This document shows positions 43,822 to 52,887 of a stretch of 64,000 nucleotides of DNA, one piece after another (the first letter of the stretch is position 1; each line of letters starts with the position of its first letter). The DNA comes from Acerihabitans sp035013185 (GTDB lineage: Bacteria > Pseudomonadota > Gammaproteobacteria > Enterobacterales > Enterobacteriaceae): the NCBI RefSeq assembly GCF_035013185.1, contig NZ_JAYGJO010000015.1, forward strand, positions 1 through 64,000, given 5' to 3'. The notes beneath the pieces were generated by a model. The model saw nothing but the letters and a program-made list of their open reading frames with translations. It did not search any database and was not told where the DNA came from. Position numbers and translations under genes: made by a program.

Positions 43822-44643
43822 TCAGAATAATTTTTCCATTTCTTCAGCGCGCGTGACCGCGGCTTGCATCGCATCCGCAACGGTTTTCCCCAACTGATGC
43901 TGATTGAATACGTCCAGCGCAGCGGCCGTGGTTCCGCCTTTGGAGGTCACATTTTGCCGCAGCTGAGCAAACGGGATGTCCGCATTTGCCTGGGCCAGTT
44001 CGGCGGCGCCGCTGGCGGCCTGCCTGACCAGCAAGCTTGCCGTGTCTTGGTCGAAACCTTGTTTTACCGCTTCGTGCTGCATAGCTTCCATCAACAGGAA
44101 AAAATAGGCCGGTGCGCTGCCCGCGGCGGCGATAACGCCGTTGATTCCGCTTTCCTGATCCACCCAGCAGATTTCACCCACGGCACCCATCAGGTCGGCG
44201 GTGAAATCGCGGTCGCTCTGGCTGATGTGCGCCGGGGCGTAAAGACCGCTCATGCCTTTGCCTACCAACGACGGGGTGTTGGGCATAATGCGTACCAAAT
44301 TCAACGGTTCGCCGAGCAAGGCATTAAACCGGGTTACGGTAACACCCGCCGCAATGGAAAGCACCAGTTTGCCGGAAAAATCCACACTCTGGGCCAACTG
44401 CTGGCAAACCTCGGCCATCAACTGGGGTTTTACCGCCAGCACCACCACCTCTGCCTGAGCGGCGCCAGCGGCATTATCAGCGCTGCTGTGGACCCCGTAC
44501 TTTTCGGCCATGGCATCACGGCGGGTGGCCGACGGGGCGCACAGGGTGATTAACTCAGCCGGATAGCCGTTGGAAACCAGACCGGCGACGATGGCCTGGG
44601 CCATATTGCCCGCGCCGATAAAAGTCATTTTACGCTGTTGCAT
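43822..44643 (-). CDS. proC: Pyrroline-5-carboxylate reductase
   Basis: 273 residues. N-terminal NADP site MTFIGAGNMAQAIVAGL; RIMPNTPSLVGKGMSGLYA; C-terminal LLVRQAASGAAELA and NVTSKGGTTAAALDVF. It performs the last step of proline synthesis. It lies between yggS and yggT, the usual order. Confidence 0.96.
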   Translation of the reverse strand: MQQRKMTFIGAGNMAQAIVAGLVSNGYPAELITLCAPSATRRDAMAEKYGVHSSADNAAGAAQAEVVVLAVKPQLMAEVCQQLAQSVDFSGKLVLSIAAGVTVTRFNALLGEPLNLVRIMPNTPSLVGKGMSGLYAPAHISQSDRDFTADLMGAVGEICWVDQESGINGVIAAAGSAPAYFFLLMEAMQHEAVKQGFDQDTASLLVRQAASGAAELAQANADIPFAQLRQNVTSKGGTTAAALDVFNQHQLGKTVADAMQAAVTRAEEMEKLF

Positions 44644-44686
44644 GCTGTTCCTCTTATGATGTGTAGGCGGTCGACGTGCTTGTCAC

Positions 44687-45385
44687 TTATAGGTTCCTGG
44701 CGCCAAAAATGGCGGTGCCGATGCGCACCATAGTGCTGCCGGCCACGACGGCTGCTGGCATATCGTCGGTCATTCCCAACGATAAGGTATCAATTCCCGG
44801 CAGTTGGCGCTGCAAATCAGTAAACAAGGCGGCCATTTGTTGGAAAACCGCGAGTTGCCGCTGATAATCCGGCTCCGGCGCGGGGATGGCCATCAGGCCG
44901 CGTAAGCGCAGCCGGGGCAGTTCCACCACCTGTGATACCAACTCACCAAGTTGCGCCGGCGCTAAGCCTGATTTGCTGTGCTCACCACTGATATTGATTT
45001 GAATCAGCACATTCAGTGGCGACAACCCTTGCGGACGCTGGTCGTTGAGTCGCCGGGCCAACTGAGGGCGATCCAGGGTATGCATCCAGTCGAAATTCTC
45101 CGCCACCAAACGGCTTTTATTCGATTGCAGCGGACCGATGAAATGCCAGCTCAGTGGCGGGGTGATCCGCTGTTGCTGAAAATAGACAATTTTTTCCACC
45201 CCTTCCTGAACATAATTTTCACCAAACGCTCTTTGCCCAGCGGCAATGGCCGCTTCAATCGCCGTCACAGGTTTGGTTTTGCTTACCGCAAGCAGCGTGA
45301 TTTCTTGCGGATCGCGGCCACATTGATGTGCAGTGGATGAGATAAGTCCGATTACCTGCTGTAGATTTTGTTCAATAGTGCTCAT
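44687..45385 (-). CDS. yggS: PLP homeostasis protein YggS (PLPBP)
   Basis: 232 residues, fold-type III PLP-binding protein. The PLP lysine is in LLAVSKTKPVTAIEAA; also AFGENYVQEGVEK, WHFIGPLQSNK and LSLGMTDDMPAAV. It balances cellular PLP. Start MSTIEQNLQQV is chosen by homology; the frame is open upstream into the divergent PilT-like gene. First gene of the yggS-proC-yggT-yggU-rdgB-hemW run. Confidence 0.95.
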   Translation of the reverse strand: MSTIEQNLQQVIGLISSTAHQCGRDPQEITLLAVSKTKPVTAIEAAIAAGQRAFGENYVQEGVEKIVYFQQQRITPPLSWHFIGPLQSNKSRLVAENFDWMHTLDRPQLARRLNDQRPQGLSPLNVLIQINISGEHSKSGLAPAQLGELVSQVVELPRLRLRGLMAIPAPEPDYQRQLAVFQQMAALFTDLQRQLPGIDTLSLGMTDDMPAAVVAGSTMVRIGTAIFGARNL

Positions 45386-45456
45386 GGCTTGATGGTTCTC
45401 GTCGCTGTCGCCCATGAATCTTTCCAGAGATGCCACTCATGGTGTCAGGAGATCAT

Positions 45457-46428
45457 ATGGATATTAACCAACTGGTGGCCCTTAGTGTAAAGCATAATGC
45501 CTCCGATCTGCACCTTTGTCCTGGTCAGATACCGATCATGCGTATCGACGGTGTTCTGCGCCGTCTGGATAACCAGGAATTGGTGGCGGCGACGTGGGTC
45601 GATCACTGCGGCGGGGAATATCTGGATACCCACGGCCGCCGGGCGCTGGCGTTGACCGGCCAAGCCGATTGTGCCGTGACCTTTCCCCAGGGCCAACGGG
45701 CGCGGGGGCATTTTTTTCGCCAGCAAAGCGGGGTCTCCGTCGCCTTTCGTCTGATCCCGGCGCAGTGTCCTACGCTTGCGACGCTGGCGCTGCCGGCGTC
45801 GATCGCCGGGCTGCTGTCCAAACGGCAGGGGCTGCTGTTGGTGACCGGTGCCACCGGCAGCGGCAAGTCCAGCTCGCTGGCGGCGATGTTGGACCATCTC
45901 AATGAGCATCACCGGGTGCATATTATTACGCTGGAAGACCCGATCGAATATCTCCACCGTTGCCGACACAGCCTGATCCAGCAGCGGGAAATCGGGGTGC
46001 ACTGTCCCGATGTTGCCAGCGGACTGCGGGCGGTGCTGCGCGAGGATCCGGATATCGTCTTGTTAGGCGAACTGCGGGATCCGCCCAGTATTCGCCTGGC
46101 GCTTACCGCAGCTGAAACCGGCCATCTGGTGTTGGCGACGCTGCATGCCCGTCACGCGGCCCAGGCGGTGGATCGGCTAGTGGATGGGTTTGGCGCGGGA
46201 GAGCAGGGGTTTGTCCGCAGTCTGTTGGCCGGCAGTCTGGTGGCGATTATGGCGCAACAACTGGTGGCCAGGCCCGAAGGAGGGCGGCGGGCGTTGTTTG
46301 AGCTGATGGTGGCTACCCCGGCGGTGCGTAACCTGATTCGCGACGGCAAAACCCACCTATTGCCGGCGTTGTTGCAAACCGGCAAAGGGCAGGGCATGCA
46401 ACTGTTCGACTCCCCGGTTTTGGTATAA
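45457..46428 (+). CDS. yggR: PilT-like type IV pilus ATPase (YggR)
   Basis: 323 residues. The N-terminal PAS-like domain starts MDINQLVALSVKHNASDLHL. Walker A is TGATGSGKSSSLAAM, the Asp box is IITLEDPIEYLH, Walker B is DIVLLGELRDPPSIRLAL, and the His box is GHLVLATLHAR. PilT-type ATPases drive pilus retraction, but enterobacteria often keep this gene without a nearby pilus operon. Start set by homology to E. coli YggR. Confidence 0.9.
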   Translation: MDINQLVALSVKHNASDLHLCPGQIPIMRIDGVLRRLDNQELVAATWVDHCGGEYLDTHGRRALALTGQADCAVTFPQGQRARGHFFRQQSGVSVAFRLIPAQCPTLATLALPASIAGLLSKRQGLLLVTGATGSGKSSSLAAMLDHLNEHHRVHIITLEDPIEYLHRCRHSLIQQREIGVHCPDVASGLRAVLREDPDIVLLGELRDPPSIRLALTAAETGHLVLATLHARHAAQAVDRLVDGFGAGEQGFVRSLLAGSLVAIMAQQLVARPEGGRRALFELMVATPAVRNLIRDGKTHLLPALLQTGKGQGMQLFDSPVLV

Positions 46429-46474
46429 AATCAGGCAAATTTTCGGTATAACACCGCACAGCACAAGAGACACC

Positions 46475-46600
46475 ATGAGAAAAATCACCTGGATATTTAT
46501 CGCCATCGCCTTAGGCGTGTGGTATTTCAATAGCAAAGATGTCAAAAAAACCGTGACGCCAGTGACCCCGCCGGCGACCCAGCAACCAAGCAAAAACTGA
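46475..46600 (+). CDS. Small membrane protein (41 aa)
   Basis: A 41-codon frame starting MRKITWIFIAIALGVWYFNS: one N-terminal membrane helix or uncleaved signal anchor (residues 5-17), then a short Thr/Pro/Gln-rich tail (VTPVTPPATQQPS). It lies 46 bases after the PilT-like gene with only a weak ribosome binding site (AAGAGA). Similar small single-span proteins are common, and I do not recognise this one. Confidence 0.5.
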   Translation: MRKITWIFIAIALGVWYFNSKDVKKTVTPVTPPATQQPSKN

Positions 46601-46883
46601 CCTATTGCAGCAGCCGACGAGATAGACATGGCCGAACCTGGGTTTTGCTGCGGTTTTATCCGTGATCGGTCGGTTTTTCTTCGCGCGGCGGTGATTAAGA
46701 TAACCACGGATATTTTTGCAAAATAACGTAGTGCATATCCTGGTATTTCCCGGGGAAATAATCATTACTGTTTTTTTAATACGTAAAATACATTTATTTT
46801 ATGAAATAATAATACTTTATTTTCTGTTGTTGACGGCGTGATGGTTTTTTTTTGCTGTTTTTCTTTTCTGTCTGGAATATCCC
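46601..46883. other. Intergenic stretch, no gene seen
   Basis: About 280 bases of increasingly AT-rich DNA between the small membrane protein and the heptanucleotide array. Only shadow frames occur. Confidence 0.35.
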
Positions 46884-46993
46884 TACGCAATACGCAATAC
46901 GCAATACGCAATATGCAATATGCAATATGCAATATGCAATATGCAATATGCAATACGCAATATGCAATATGCAATATGCAATATGCAATACGC
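46884..46993. repeat. Heptanucleotide tandem repeat (about 16 copies)
   Basis: An uninterrupted run of 7-base units, TACGCAA or TATGCAA. The two variants are arranged in blocks: four C-type, six T-type, one C, four T, one C. The tract lies in the spacer downstream of rhaR, not in a gene. A 7-base period would shift frame if copy number changed within a coding frame; frames through it exist on both strands but have no other support. Confidence 0.95.
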
Positions 46994-47080
46994 ATATCAG
47001 TGGGATGCGCCATAGGCACGATGATGTTTTGGGTGGAAAATTGTCGGGTGATGTTAAAACAGTGGACCGGGGTTGCACAC

Positions 47081-47968
47081 TCACGATCGTATAATGTGTT
47101 CAGCCGCCAGGTTTTTTTGAAAGCGTTGGCGGTATTCCCGAGGCGCTACCCCAACCGATTGGTTAAATACCACGGAAAAATAGTTGCTGTCTTCAAAACC
47201 ACAGCACGCGGCCACTTCACCAATGGTTTGCTGGCCATGCCTGAGTAAATCCATGGCTTTGCATAACCTCAACTGTCGCAGGTATTGATTGACCCCCATG
47301 CCGGTCTGCTGCTTAAACAATTGTTTTAGACTGCGGGCGTTTAAGTGATATTGCTGGCAAAAGTCGTCTAATTTAAATTGCTGATCAATGCTGACACGCA
47401 GCGCCATCAGTAATAAATCCAGTTGCTCGGCATCGGATAATAACGGGCTGTCGGGGGCGTGGCGAAAACGCATCAGTAGCAGACTGACCTGCAGAAAAAG
47501 CGCTTCGCTAAGTAGCGCCGACAGAGGATCGGTTTTCATGCATTCGTCGGCCAATGCATCCACCTGTTGGCGCAATACCGACATCCCCGGGGTGCCTAAT
47601 CGCCAGTAGCGCTGGCGCTGGTCGGTGCCCGCGTCGGGCAATAATCGATCCCAGTCGGCACCGAGGGTCAACCGCTGGCGGTTATAAAGAATATTATCCA
47701 GCTCTAGCGCGTTGACCGATTCGTAGCTGTGATGATCGTCGGCGTTAATATAAAAAACATCGCCGCAGGTGATGGTGTAATGAACGTCATTAAGGATATG
47801 CAGACCGTTGCCGCGCCAGACGATCACCAGTTCATTAAAGTCATGGCTATGGGTAGCGAATTCCGGCTGAGGATGTCGGTCGGCCACCGTGATGGCATGC
47901 TTATCTGACAGGAAATAATCGGTGGTCGCCAGCTTTAGGTGAGACACAATTAGGGCCCTAAGCATCAT
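47081..47968 (-). CDS. rhaR: RhaR, activator of rhaSR (AraC family)
   Basis: 295 residues. An N-terminal cupin sensor domain (SHDFNELVIVWRGNGLHILN) binds rhamnose, and a C-terminal AraC domain has two helix-turn-helix motifs (LDDFCQQYHLNARSLKQLF and IGEVAACCGFEDSNYFSVV). The VIVWRGNGLH and ADDHHSY blocks agree closely with E. coli RhaR. It lies 85 bases after rhaS. rhaT, usually next, is absent; a repeat tract follows instead. Confidence 0.93.
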   Translation of the reverse strand: MMLRALIVSHLKLATTDYFLSDKHAITVADRHPQPEFATHSHDFNELVIVWRGNGLHILNDVHYTITCGDVFYINADDHHSYESVNALELDNILYNRQRLTLGADWDRLLPDAGTDQRQRYWRLGTPGMSVLRQQVDALADECMKTDPLSALLSEALFLQVSLLLMRFRHAPDSPLLSDAEQLDLLLMALRVSIDQQFKLDDFCQQYHLNARSLKQLFKQQTGMGVNQYLRQLRLCKAMDLLRHGQQTIGEVAACCGFEDSNYFSVVFNQSVGVAPREYRQRFQKNLAAEHIIRS

Positions 47969-48053
47969 TATAAGGTGAGATATGATGGCATGATGTCAAC
48001 ATAAAAAAATTGAAACAGGCAGCAGTTGTCAGCTTTGGATCGTGGGGTAAGGG

Positions 48054-48881
48054 TTACTGTTCACCTTTGCGGATGGTTTTGGGAGAATGGGAAAATTCGC
48101 GCCGAAACTGGGTGGAAAAATGATTACTGTCACTAAAACCACAGGCATGGGCAATTTCAGTAATGGTTTTATCGCTTTGTTGCAGACGTTTGCGGGCTTC
48201 CAGCAGGCGTAGGCGATTAAGGTAACGCTGTGGCGTCATGCCGGTCCGCTGTTTTAACTGGCGATGTAGCGTGCGAAGCGGCAGTGAAAACTGCTCGGCC
48301 AGCACCAGCCAATCGACATCATTGCAAAAATTGTGCTGTAACCAGCTCAGCAATCCCTGCAGACGTGCCTCACCCCCTCCTTCGCCCTGCGCTTGAAAGC
48401 AACTGTGGCGCAACATGATCAATAACTGCAAAAATTGTCCTTCGCTGGCCGCGATGCCTTCCGGCGACGTGTCCGTCGTGAGTTCGGTGAGCGTCTGGAT
48501 AAAACGCTTGGCCTGCTGCATGCCGGCATGATTAATCTGCCAGTTTACCTGGCCTCCCTGTGCATCTTTGGCGGGTAAAAAACGGCTAATATCGGCGAGA
48601 TAATGAAATTTACTCGGTGCGCGGTAGAGAATATTGATCAAATTGAGGTCATCGACATTTTCAAATAAATGATGATCGTCAGCCCGGATAAAACACACCG
48701 AGCCACTGCCCAAGACATAAGGCTGATCATTAAGCACGTGAATGCCCGATCCCTTTTCCACCAGCAGAATTTCCCAGAAGTCATGGTAATGCTCCGGGAA
48801 GGCAACCTGGGGCAGGCGGGGTTCAATGGTTACTGTGGCGTCTTCTGAACTAAAAAAGTTCTCGGCATACAGTCGGGTCAT
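48054..48881 (-). CDS. rhaS: RhaS, activator of the rhamnose catabolic operon (AraC family)
   Basis: 275 residues. N-terminal cupin domain (EPRLPQVAFPEHYHDFWEI) and C-terminal AraC domain (LVLAEQFSLPLRTLHRQLK, RYLNRLRLLEARKRL, IAHACGFSDSNHFSTQFRRE) matching E. coli RhaS. With rhamnose bound it activates the catabolic promoter. Divergent from rhaA across 444 bases that hold a perfect CRP site. Confidence 0.94.
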   Translation of the reverse strand: MTRLYAENFFSSEDATVTIEPRLPQVAFPEHYHDFWEILLVEKGSGIHVLNDQPYVLGSGSVCFIRADDHHLFENVDDLNLINILYRAPSKFHYLADISRFLPAKDAQGGQVNWQINHAGMQQAKRFIQTLTELTTDTSPEGIAASEGQFLQLLIMLRHSCFQAQGEGGGEARLQGLLSWLQHNFCNDVDWLVLAEQFSLPLRTLHRQLKQRTGMTPQRYLNRLRLLEARKRLQQSDKTITEIAHACGFSDSNHFSTQFRREFSHSPKTIRKGEQ

Positions 48882-49325
48882 ATTTTTATCCTCACCATTT
48901 AACGGGCTTTCATAATAAGTCGCGATGAGGAGAATAAACCTTGAATAAATGACCGTCAGTGGGCGTATTGCCGCGTTTTTTTTAAGATTAGCGGGGTAAT
49001 AATCAAAATTGCGGGATTGATCACAGGTCTTACTTATTATTTTTGACCACGGCCATTCGTTATATTCCGCATGATTTTGTGATCCGTTTCACATTCACCT
49101 TGACGATTCTGCCACCGCAATGAAACCCATGGCATTCACCGGAAGGTAGCGGAATGAATAACTTCCTACACTGCAGTCATAGGATGAAAGGGGGCATTTT
49201 CATTATGGTCTTACCGGTGCTTAAACCATCAATACGTCTCTTTCCTTTGTCGCTTCCTGATTGTTATTTTTGACTTATTGGCACCGTTTTGTGGCGCGCT
49301 GCCATCATCAAGAGGAATTGTTATC
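48882..49325 (+). promoter_or_regulatory. rhaS-rhaA intergenic control region (no rhaB)
   Basis: 444 bases between divergent rhaS and rhaA. In the usual order rhaB (rhamnulokinase, about 1.47 kb) would sit between this promoter and rhaA. I found no piece of it here. The region should hold RhaS and RhaR sites; I could not place them with confidence. The CRP site is listed separately. Confidence 0.6.
49078..49093. promoter_or_regulatory. CRP site of the rha promoters
   Basis: TGTGATCCGTTTCACA has both TGTGA and TCACA half-sites of the CRP consensus with a 6-base spacer. It lies between rhaS and rhaA, where CRP acts in E. coli. Confidence 0.85.
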
Positions 49326-50582
49326 ATGAGCTTATCCGTTGAACAAGCTTGGCAACTGGCCAAACAAAGATTTGCCGATATCGATGTCAACGTCGATGGC
49401 GCCCTCGAACTACTTGATACCCTGCCGGTATCCATGCATTGTTGGCAGGGTGATGACGTCACCGGTTTTGAAAACACCGGTGGCGCATTGACCGGCGGTA
49501 TACAGGCCACCGGCAACTACCTGGGTAAGGCCCGCAATGCCGAGGAGCTACGGACCGATTTGGAAATGGCGTTTAGCCTGATCCCCGGGCCGAAACGGCT
49601 GAACCTGCATGCCATCTACCTGGAAGCTGAAGGTAAGGTTGAACGCAACCACATTGAGCCCAAACATTTTGCCCGTTGGGTTAGCTGGGCGCGTGAACAT
49701 CAGCTGGGACTCGATTTTAATCCTACCTGTTTCTCCCACCCGCTCAGTGCGGACGGTTTTACCTTGTCCCACACCGACGAAAAGATCCGCCAGTTCTGGA
49801 TTGAGCATTGCCAGGCCAGTCGTCGTATTTCAGCCTATTTTGGCCGCGAGTTGGGCACCCCATCGGTGATGAATATCTGGATTCCGGATGGCATGAAAGA
49901 TATGACCATCGATCGTCTGGCACCACGCCAACGGCTGCTGTCAGCCCTGGATGCCATCATGGAAGAAAAATTCGACGCCAAATACCATATCGACGCCGTG
50001 GAGAGCAAGTTATTTGGCATCGGTGCTGAAAGTTATACCGTGGGGTCGAGTGAATTCTATCTGGGTTATGCCGCCAGTCGGGGGACGGCACTGTGCCTGG
50101 ATGCCGGTCATTTCCATCCTACCGAAGTGATCTCCGATAAGATTTCCGCCGCGATCTTATTTGTCCCGCGTCTGCTGTTGCATGTGAGTCGCCCGGTTCG
50201 TTGGGACAGCGATCATGTGGTGCTGCTTGATGATGAAACGCAGGCTATTGCCAACGAAATTGTTCGTCAGAAATTATTCAACCGCGTGCATATTGGCCTG
50301 GATTTCTTCGATGCGTCGATTAACCGCATTGCCGCCTGGGTTATCGGTACCCGCAATATGAAAAAGGCGCTGCTACGGGCGTTGCTGGAGCCTACCGAAG
50401 AACTGCGCCTGTTGGAACAACAAGGCGACTATACGGCGCGTCTGGCATTGCTCGAAGAGCAGAAATCACTGCCCTGGCAGGCGGTGTGGGATAAGTATTG
50501 TCAGTCGCATGACACGCCGGTGGGCAGCGATTGGCTGCAACCGGTACGTGAATATGAAAGCTCTACTTTACGCGCACGCTAA
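49326..50582 (+). CDS. rhaA: L-rhamnose isomerase
   Basis: 418 residues starting MSLSVEQAWQLAKQRFADI. Family marks: PVSMHCWQGDDVTGFEN, GLDFNPTCFSHP, LDAGHFHPTEVISDK and the metal-binding set in the barrel. It converts L-rhamnose to L-rhamnulose. AAGAGGAA precedes the ATG; the longer open frame from 49278 is not needed. Length agrees with E. coli RhaA (419). The kinase for the next step is not encoded beside it. Confidence 0.96.
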   Translation: MSLSVEQAWQLAKQRFADIDVNVDGALELLDTLPVSMHCWQGDDVTGFENTGGALTGGIQATGNYLGKARNAEELRTDLEMAFSLIPGPKRLNLHAIYLEAEGKVERNHIEPKHFARWVSWAREHQLGLDFNPTCFSHPLSADGFTLSHTDEKIRQFWIEHCQASRRISAYFGRELGTPSVMNIWIPDGMKDMTIDRLAPRQRLLSALDAIMEEKFDAKYHIDAVESKLFGIGAESYTVGSSEFYLGYAASRGTALCLDAGHFHPTEVISDKISAAILFVPRLLLHVSRPVRWDSDHVVLLDDETQAIANEIVRQKLFNRVHIGLDFFDASINRIAAWVIGTRNMKKALLRALLEPTEELRLLEQQGDYTARLALLEEQKSLPWQAVWDKYCQSHDTPVGSDWLQPVREYESSTLRAR

Positions 50583-50594
50583 GGATAACCAATA

Positions 50595-51422
50595 ATGCAA
50601 ACAATATTAACTTCCTGGTTTGTGCAGGGAATGGTCAAAGCCACCACTGATATGTGGCTTAAAGGCTGGGATGAACGCAATGGTGGCAATGTTAGCTTAC
50701 GTCTGACCCCCGAAGACGTGGCGCCTTATCTTGGGGAGCTCAGTCCCCAACCGCGCACCGAAGTGTTAACCGATCCGGTACCGGAATTGGCCGATACGTT
50801 TTTTCTGGTCACCGGCTCGGGTAAGTTTTTTCGTAACGTGCAGATTTCGCCCTCGGATAACCTGGTATTGCTGCAGGTCAATCATACCGGGGATGCTTAC
50901 CGCATTCTCTGGGGACTGACCGCCGGCGGTTTGCCAACCTCGGAGCTGGCCTCGCACTTTCAGTCCCATGTAGTGCGTAAACAGATAACCCAAGACGCCA
51001 ACCGGGTGATTATGCATTGCCATGCCACTAATTTGATTGCCTTAAGTTACGTTTTGGAACTCGATAGTGCGCATTTCACCCGTGAATTGTGGGAAGGCAG
51101 TACCGAATGTTTGGTGGTGTTCCCCGACGGCGTGGGCATTGTGCCCTGGATGGTTCCCGGCACCGACGGTATTGGCGCTGCCACCGCAGAGCAAATGCGT
51201 TCGCATCCGCTGGTGTTATGGCCATTCCACGGTATTTTTGCCAGTGGCCCGACGCTGGACGATGCTTTTGGGCTGATCGATACAGCGGAAAAATCGGCGG
51301 AGATCATGGTTAAGGTGCGCTCGATGGGTGGGAAAAAACAAACCATCAGCCGCGATGAGCTGATTGCCCTGGGGCGTCGTTTTGGTGTTACACCGATGGC
51401 GGCAGCGCTGGACGTCGAGTAG
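50595..51422 (+). CDS. rhaD: Rhamnulose-1-phosphate aldolase
   Basis: 275 residues of the class II aldolase family. WDERNGGNVSLRL, LVTGSGKFFRNV with the phosphate-binding loop, VIMHCHATNLIALSY with zinc-binding His residues, and WPFHGIFASG. It cleaves rhamnulose-1-phosphate to DHAP and lactaldehyde. Twelve bases after rhaA. It needs the RhaB product as substrate, so an unlinked rhaB is likely. Confidence 0.96.
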   Translation: MQTILTSWFVQGMVKATTDMWLKGWDERNGGNVSLRLTPEDVAPYLGELSPQPRTEVLTDPVPELADTFFLVTGSGKFFRNVQISPSDNLVLLQVNHTGDAYRILWGLTAGGLPTSELASHFQSHVVRKQITQDANRVIMHCHATNLIALSYVLELDSAHFTRELWEGSTECLVVFPDGVGIVPWMVPGTDGIGAATAEQMRSHPLVLWPFHGIFASGPTLDDAFGLIDTAEKSAEIMVKVRSMGGKKQTISRDELIALGRRFGVTPMAAALDVE

Positions 51423-51471
51423 CGTTCGGCAGATCCCCCTCTTTGCAGTGATAAACCACAGAGTAGGCCTT

Positions 51472-51786
51472 ATGATCAGAAAAGCCTTTGTTATGCAGGT
51501 CAATCCCGACGCCCATGAGGAGTACCGGCGCCGGCATAATCCCATCTGGCCTGAACTGGAACAGACCCTGAAAAGCCATGGTGCTCATCACTACAGTATT
51601 TTTCTTGATGAGCAGCGCCATCTGCTGTTGGCGTATGTGGAGATCGAATCCGAGGAACGTTGGAACGCCGTGGCTAATACCGAGATTTGTCAGCGTTGGT
51701 GGCGGCACATGACCGATGTCATGCCGGCCAATGCGGATAACAGCCCGGTAAGCGCCGAGCTGAGCCCGTTATTTTATCTGGAGTGA
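51472..51786 (+). CDS. rhaM: L-rhamnose mutarotase
   Basis: 104 residues. MIRKAFVMQVNPDAHEEYRR and RHNPIWPELEQTLKSHGAHH, with conserved His and Tyr residues of the RhaM family, plus WWRHMTDVMPANADNSP. It interconverts rhamnose anomers. It ends the rha operon and overlaps the convergent yqgF gene by 13 bases at its 3' end. Confidence 0.94.
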   Translation: MIRKAFVMQVNPDAHEEYRRRHNPIWPELEQTLKSHGAHHYSIFLDEQRHLLLAYVEIESEERWNAVANTEICQRWWRHMTDVMPANADNSPVSAELSPLFYLE

Positions 51787-52217
51787 GGATGGCGCACGGC
51801 CAGCAGCTGTTCAAACCAGCTTTCCAGGATCACCACGGCGGAACCTGCGTCAATCCGGCCTTTGTTTAATGCGCGGTAACCACCGCGCTCGAACAGGCCG
51901 GCCCGCGCTTCGACGGTGCTTAAGCGTTCATCGTGCAGCACCACTTCAAATCCGAAACGACCGTGCAGGCGGCTGGCGAATTTACGCGCCCGCGCGGTCA
52001 GCGGTTGTTCGCTACCGTCCATATTCAGCGGCAGCCCCACGACAATCACGTCCGGCTGCCATTCTTGCAATAATTTATCCACCTGTTGCCAGTCGGGTAT
52101 GCCCTCCTGGGCTTTGAATGCCGTCAGTGGCCGTGCGGTACAGGTAACTTCTTGGCCGATCGCCACGCCGATGCTTCTGGTACCGAAATCAAACGCCATC
52201 ATGGTACGGTTAGTCAT
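51774..52217 (-). CDS. yqgF: Putative pre-16S rRNA nuclease YqgF
   Basis: 147 residues of the RNase H-like fold. MAFDFGTRSIGVAIG carries the first catalytic Asp; VVGLPLNMDGSEQPLTARA; and HDERLSTVEARAGL. It is implicated in maturation of the 16S rRNA 5' end. Adjacent to yqgE with a one-base overlap. Confidence 0.95.
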   Translation of the reverse strand: MTNRTMMAFDFGTRSIGVAIGQEVTCTARPLTAFKAQEGIPDWQQVDKLLQEWQPDVIVVGLPLNMDGSEQPLTARARKFASRLHGRFGFEVVLHDERLSTVEARAGLFERGGYRALNKGRIDAGSAVVILESWFEQLLAVRHPHSR

Positions 52218-52780
52218 TATGCATGGCCCGCTTCGGTGGCGATGTTATGGATATCAATACCTAATTTCCTGGCCGCGTCACGCCAGCGCGCGGCGATGGG
52301 CGTATTAAACAGGATTTGGCTGTCGGCGGGAGAGGTCAGCCAGGCATTCTGCAGCAGTTCTTGTTCTAGCTGGCCTTTTTCCCACCCGGCATAACCCAAG
52401 GCCACCAGCACGTTATGTGGCTGGCTAGGGGTGCCTAATGTTTCCAGCACATCCTTGGAGGTGGTGATCATGGTGTCTTCAGAAATGCTGATGCTCGATC
52501 CGAAACCTTCACAAGGCGTATGCAGGATAAATCCACGATCGTCCGCCAACGGACCGCCGGCAAACACCGGTGTATCCAGGCTAATGGAAGGATCGCGCTC
52601 CGCCGGCATGATCTTGAGTTTATCCAAGACGTTTTCAACGGTAAATTGATCAACGGGTTTATTGATAACCAGCCCCATGGCCCCGTCATCATTATGCTCG
52701 CAGATATAAATTACCGCGCGTTTGAATAAAGGGTCTTGTAGCGAGGGCATGGCAATAAGAAAGTGATGCTGTAAATTCAT
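52217..52780 (-). CDS. yqgE: UPF0301/DUF179 protein YqgE
   Basis: 187 residues: HFLIAMPSLQDPLFKRAVIY and CEHNDDGAMGLVINKP, then VFAGGPLADDRGFILH and ALGYAGWEKGQLEQEL. The highly conserved family has no settled function. Lies between gshB and yqgF, as in E. coli. Confidence 0.95.
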   Translation of the reverse strand: MNLQHHFLIAMPSLQDPLFKRAVIYICEHNDDGAMGLVINKPVDQFTVENVLDKLKIMPAERDPSISLDTPVFAGGPLADDRGFILHTPCEGFGSSISISEDTMITTSKDVLETLGTPSQPHNVLVALGYAGWEKGQLEQELLQNAWLTSPADSQILFNTPIAARWRDAARKLGIDIHNIATEAGHA

Positions 52781-52887
52781 TCTGTTTTTATGGCAAATAG
52801 AGTAATAAATAGTCGACGTGTAGTATGCGGGTAAACGAGTGATAAGTCACTGGCTGCGAGCAAAATCCGCTCACAGCCAGGGTAAAA

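Noticed and set aside
46765..47248. Several frames of repeated ILHIAYC / CNMQYAI peptides
   Set aside because: These are translations of the heptanucleotide tract in different frames, with no start signals.
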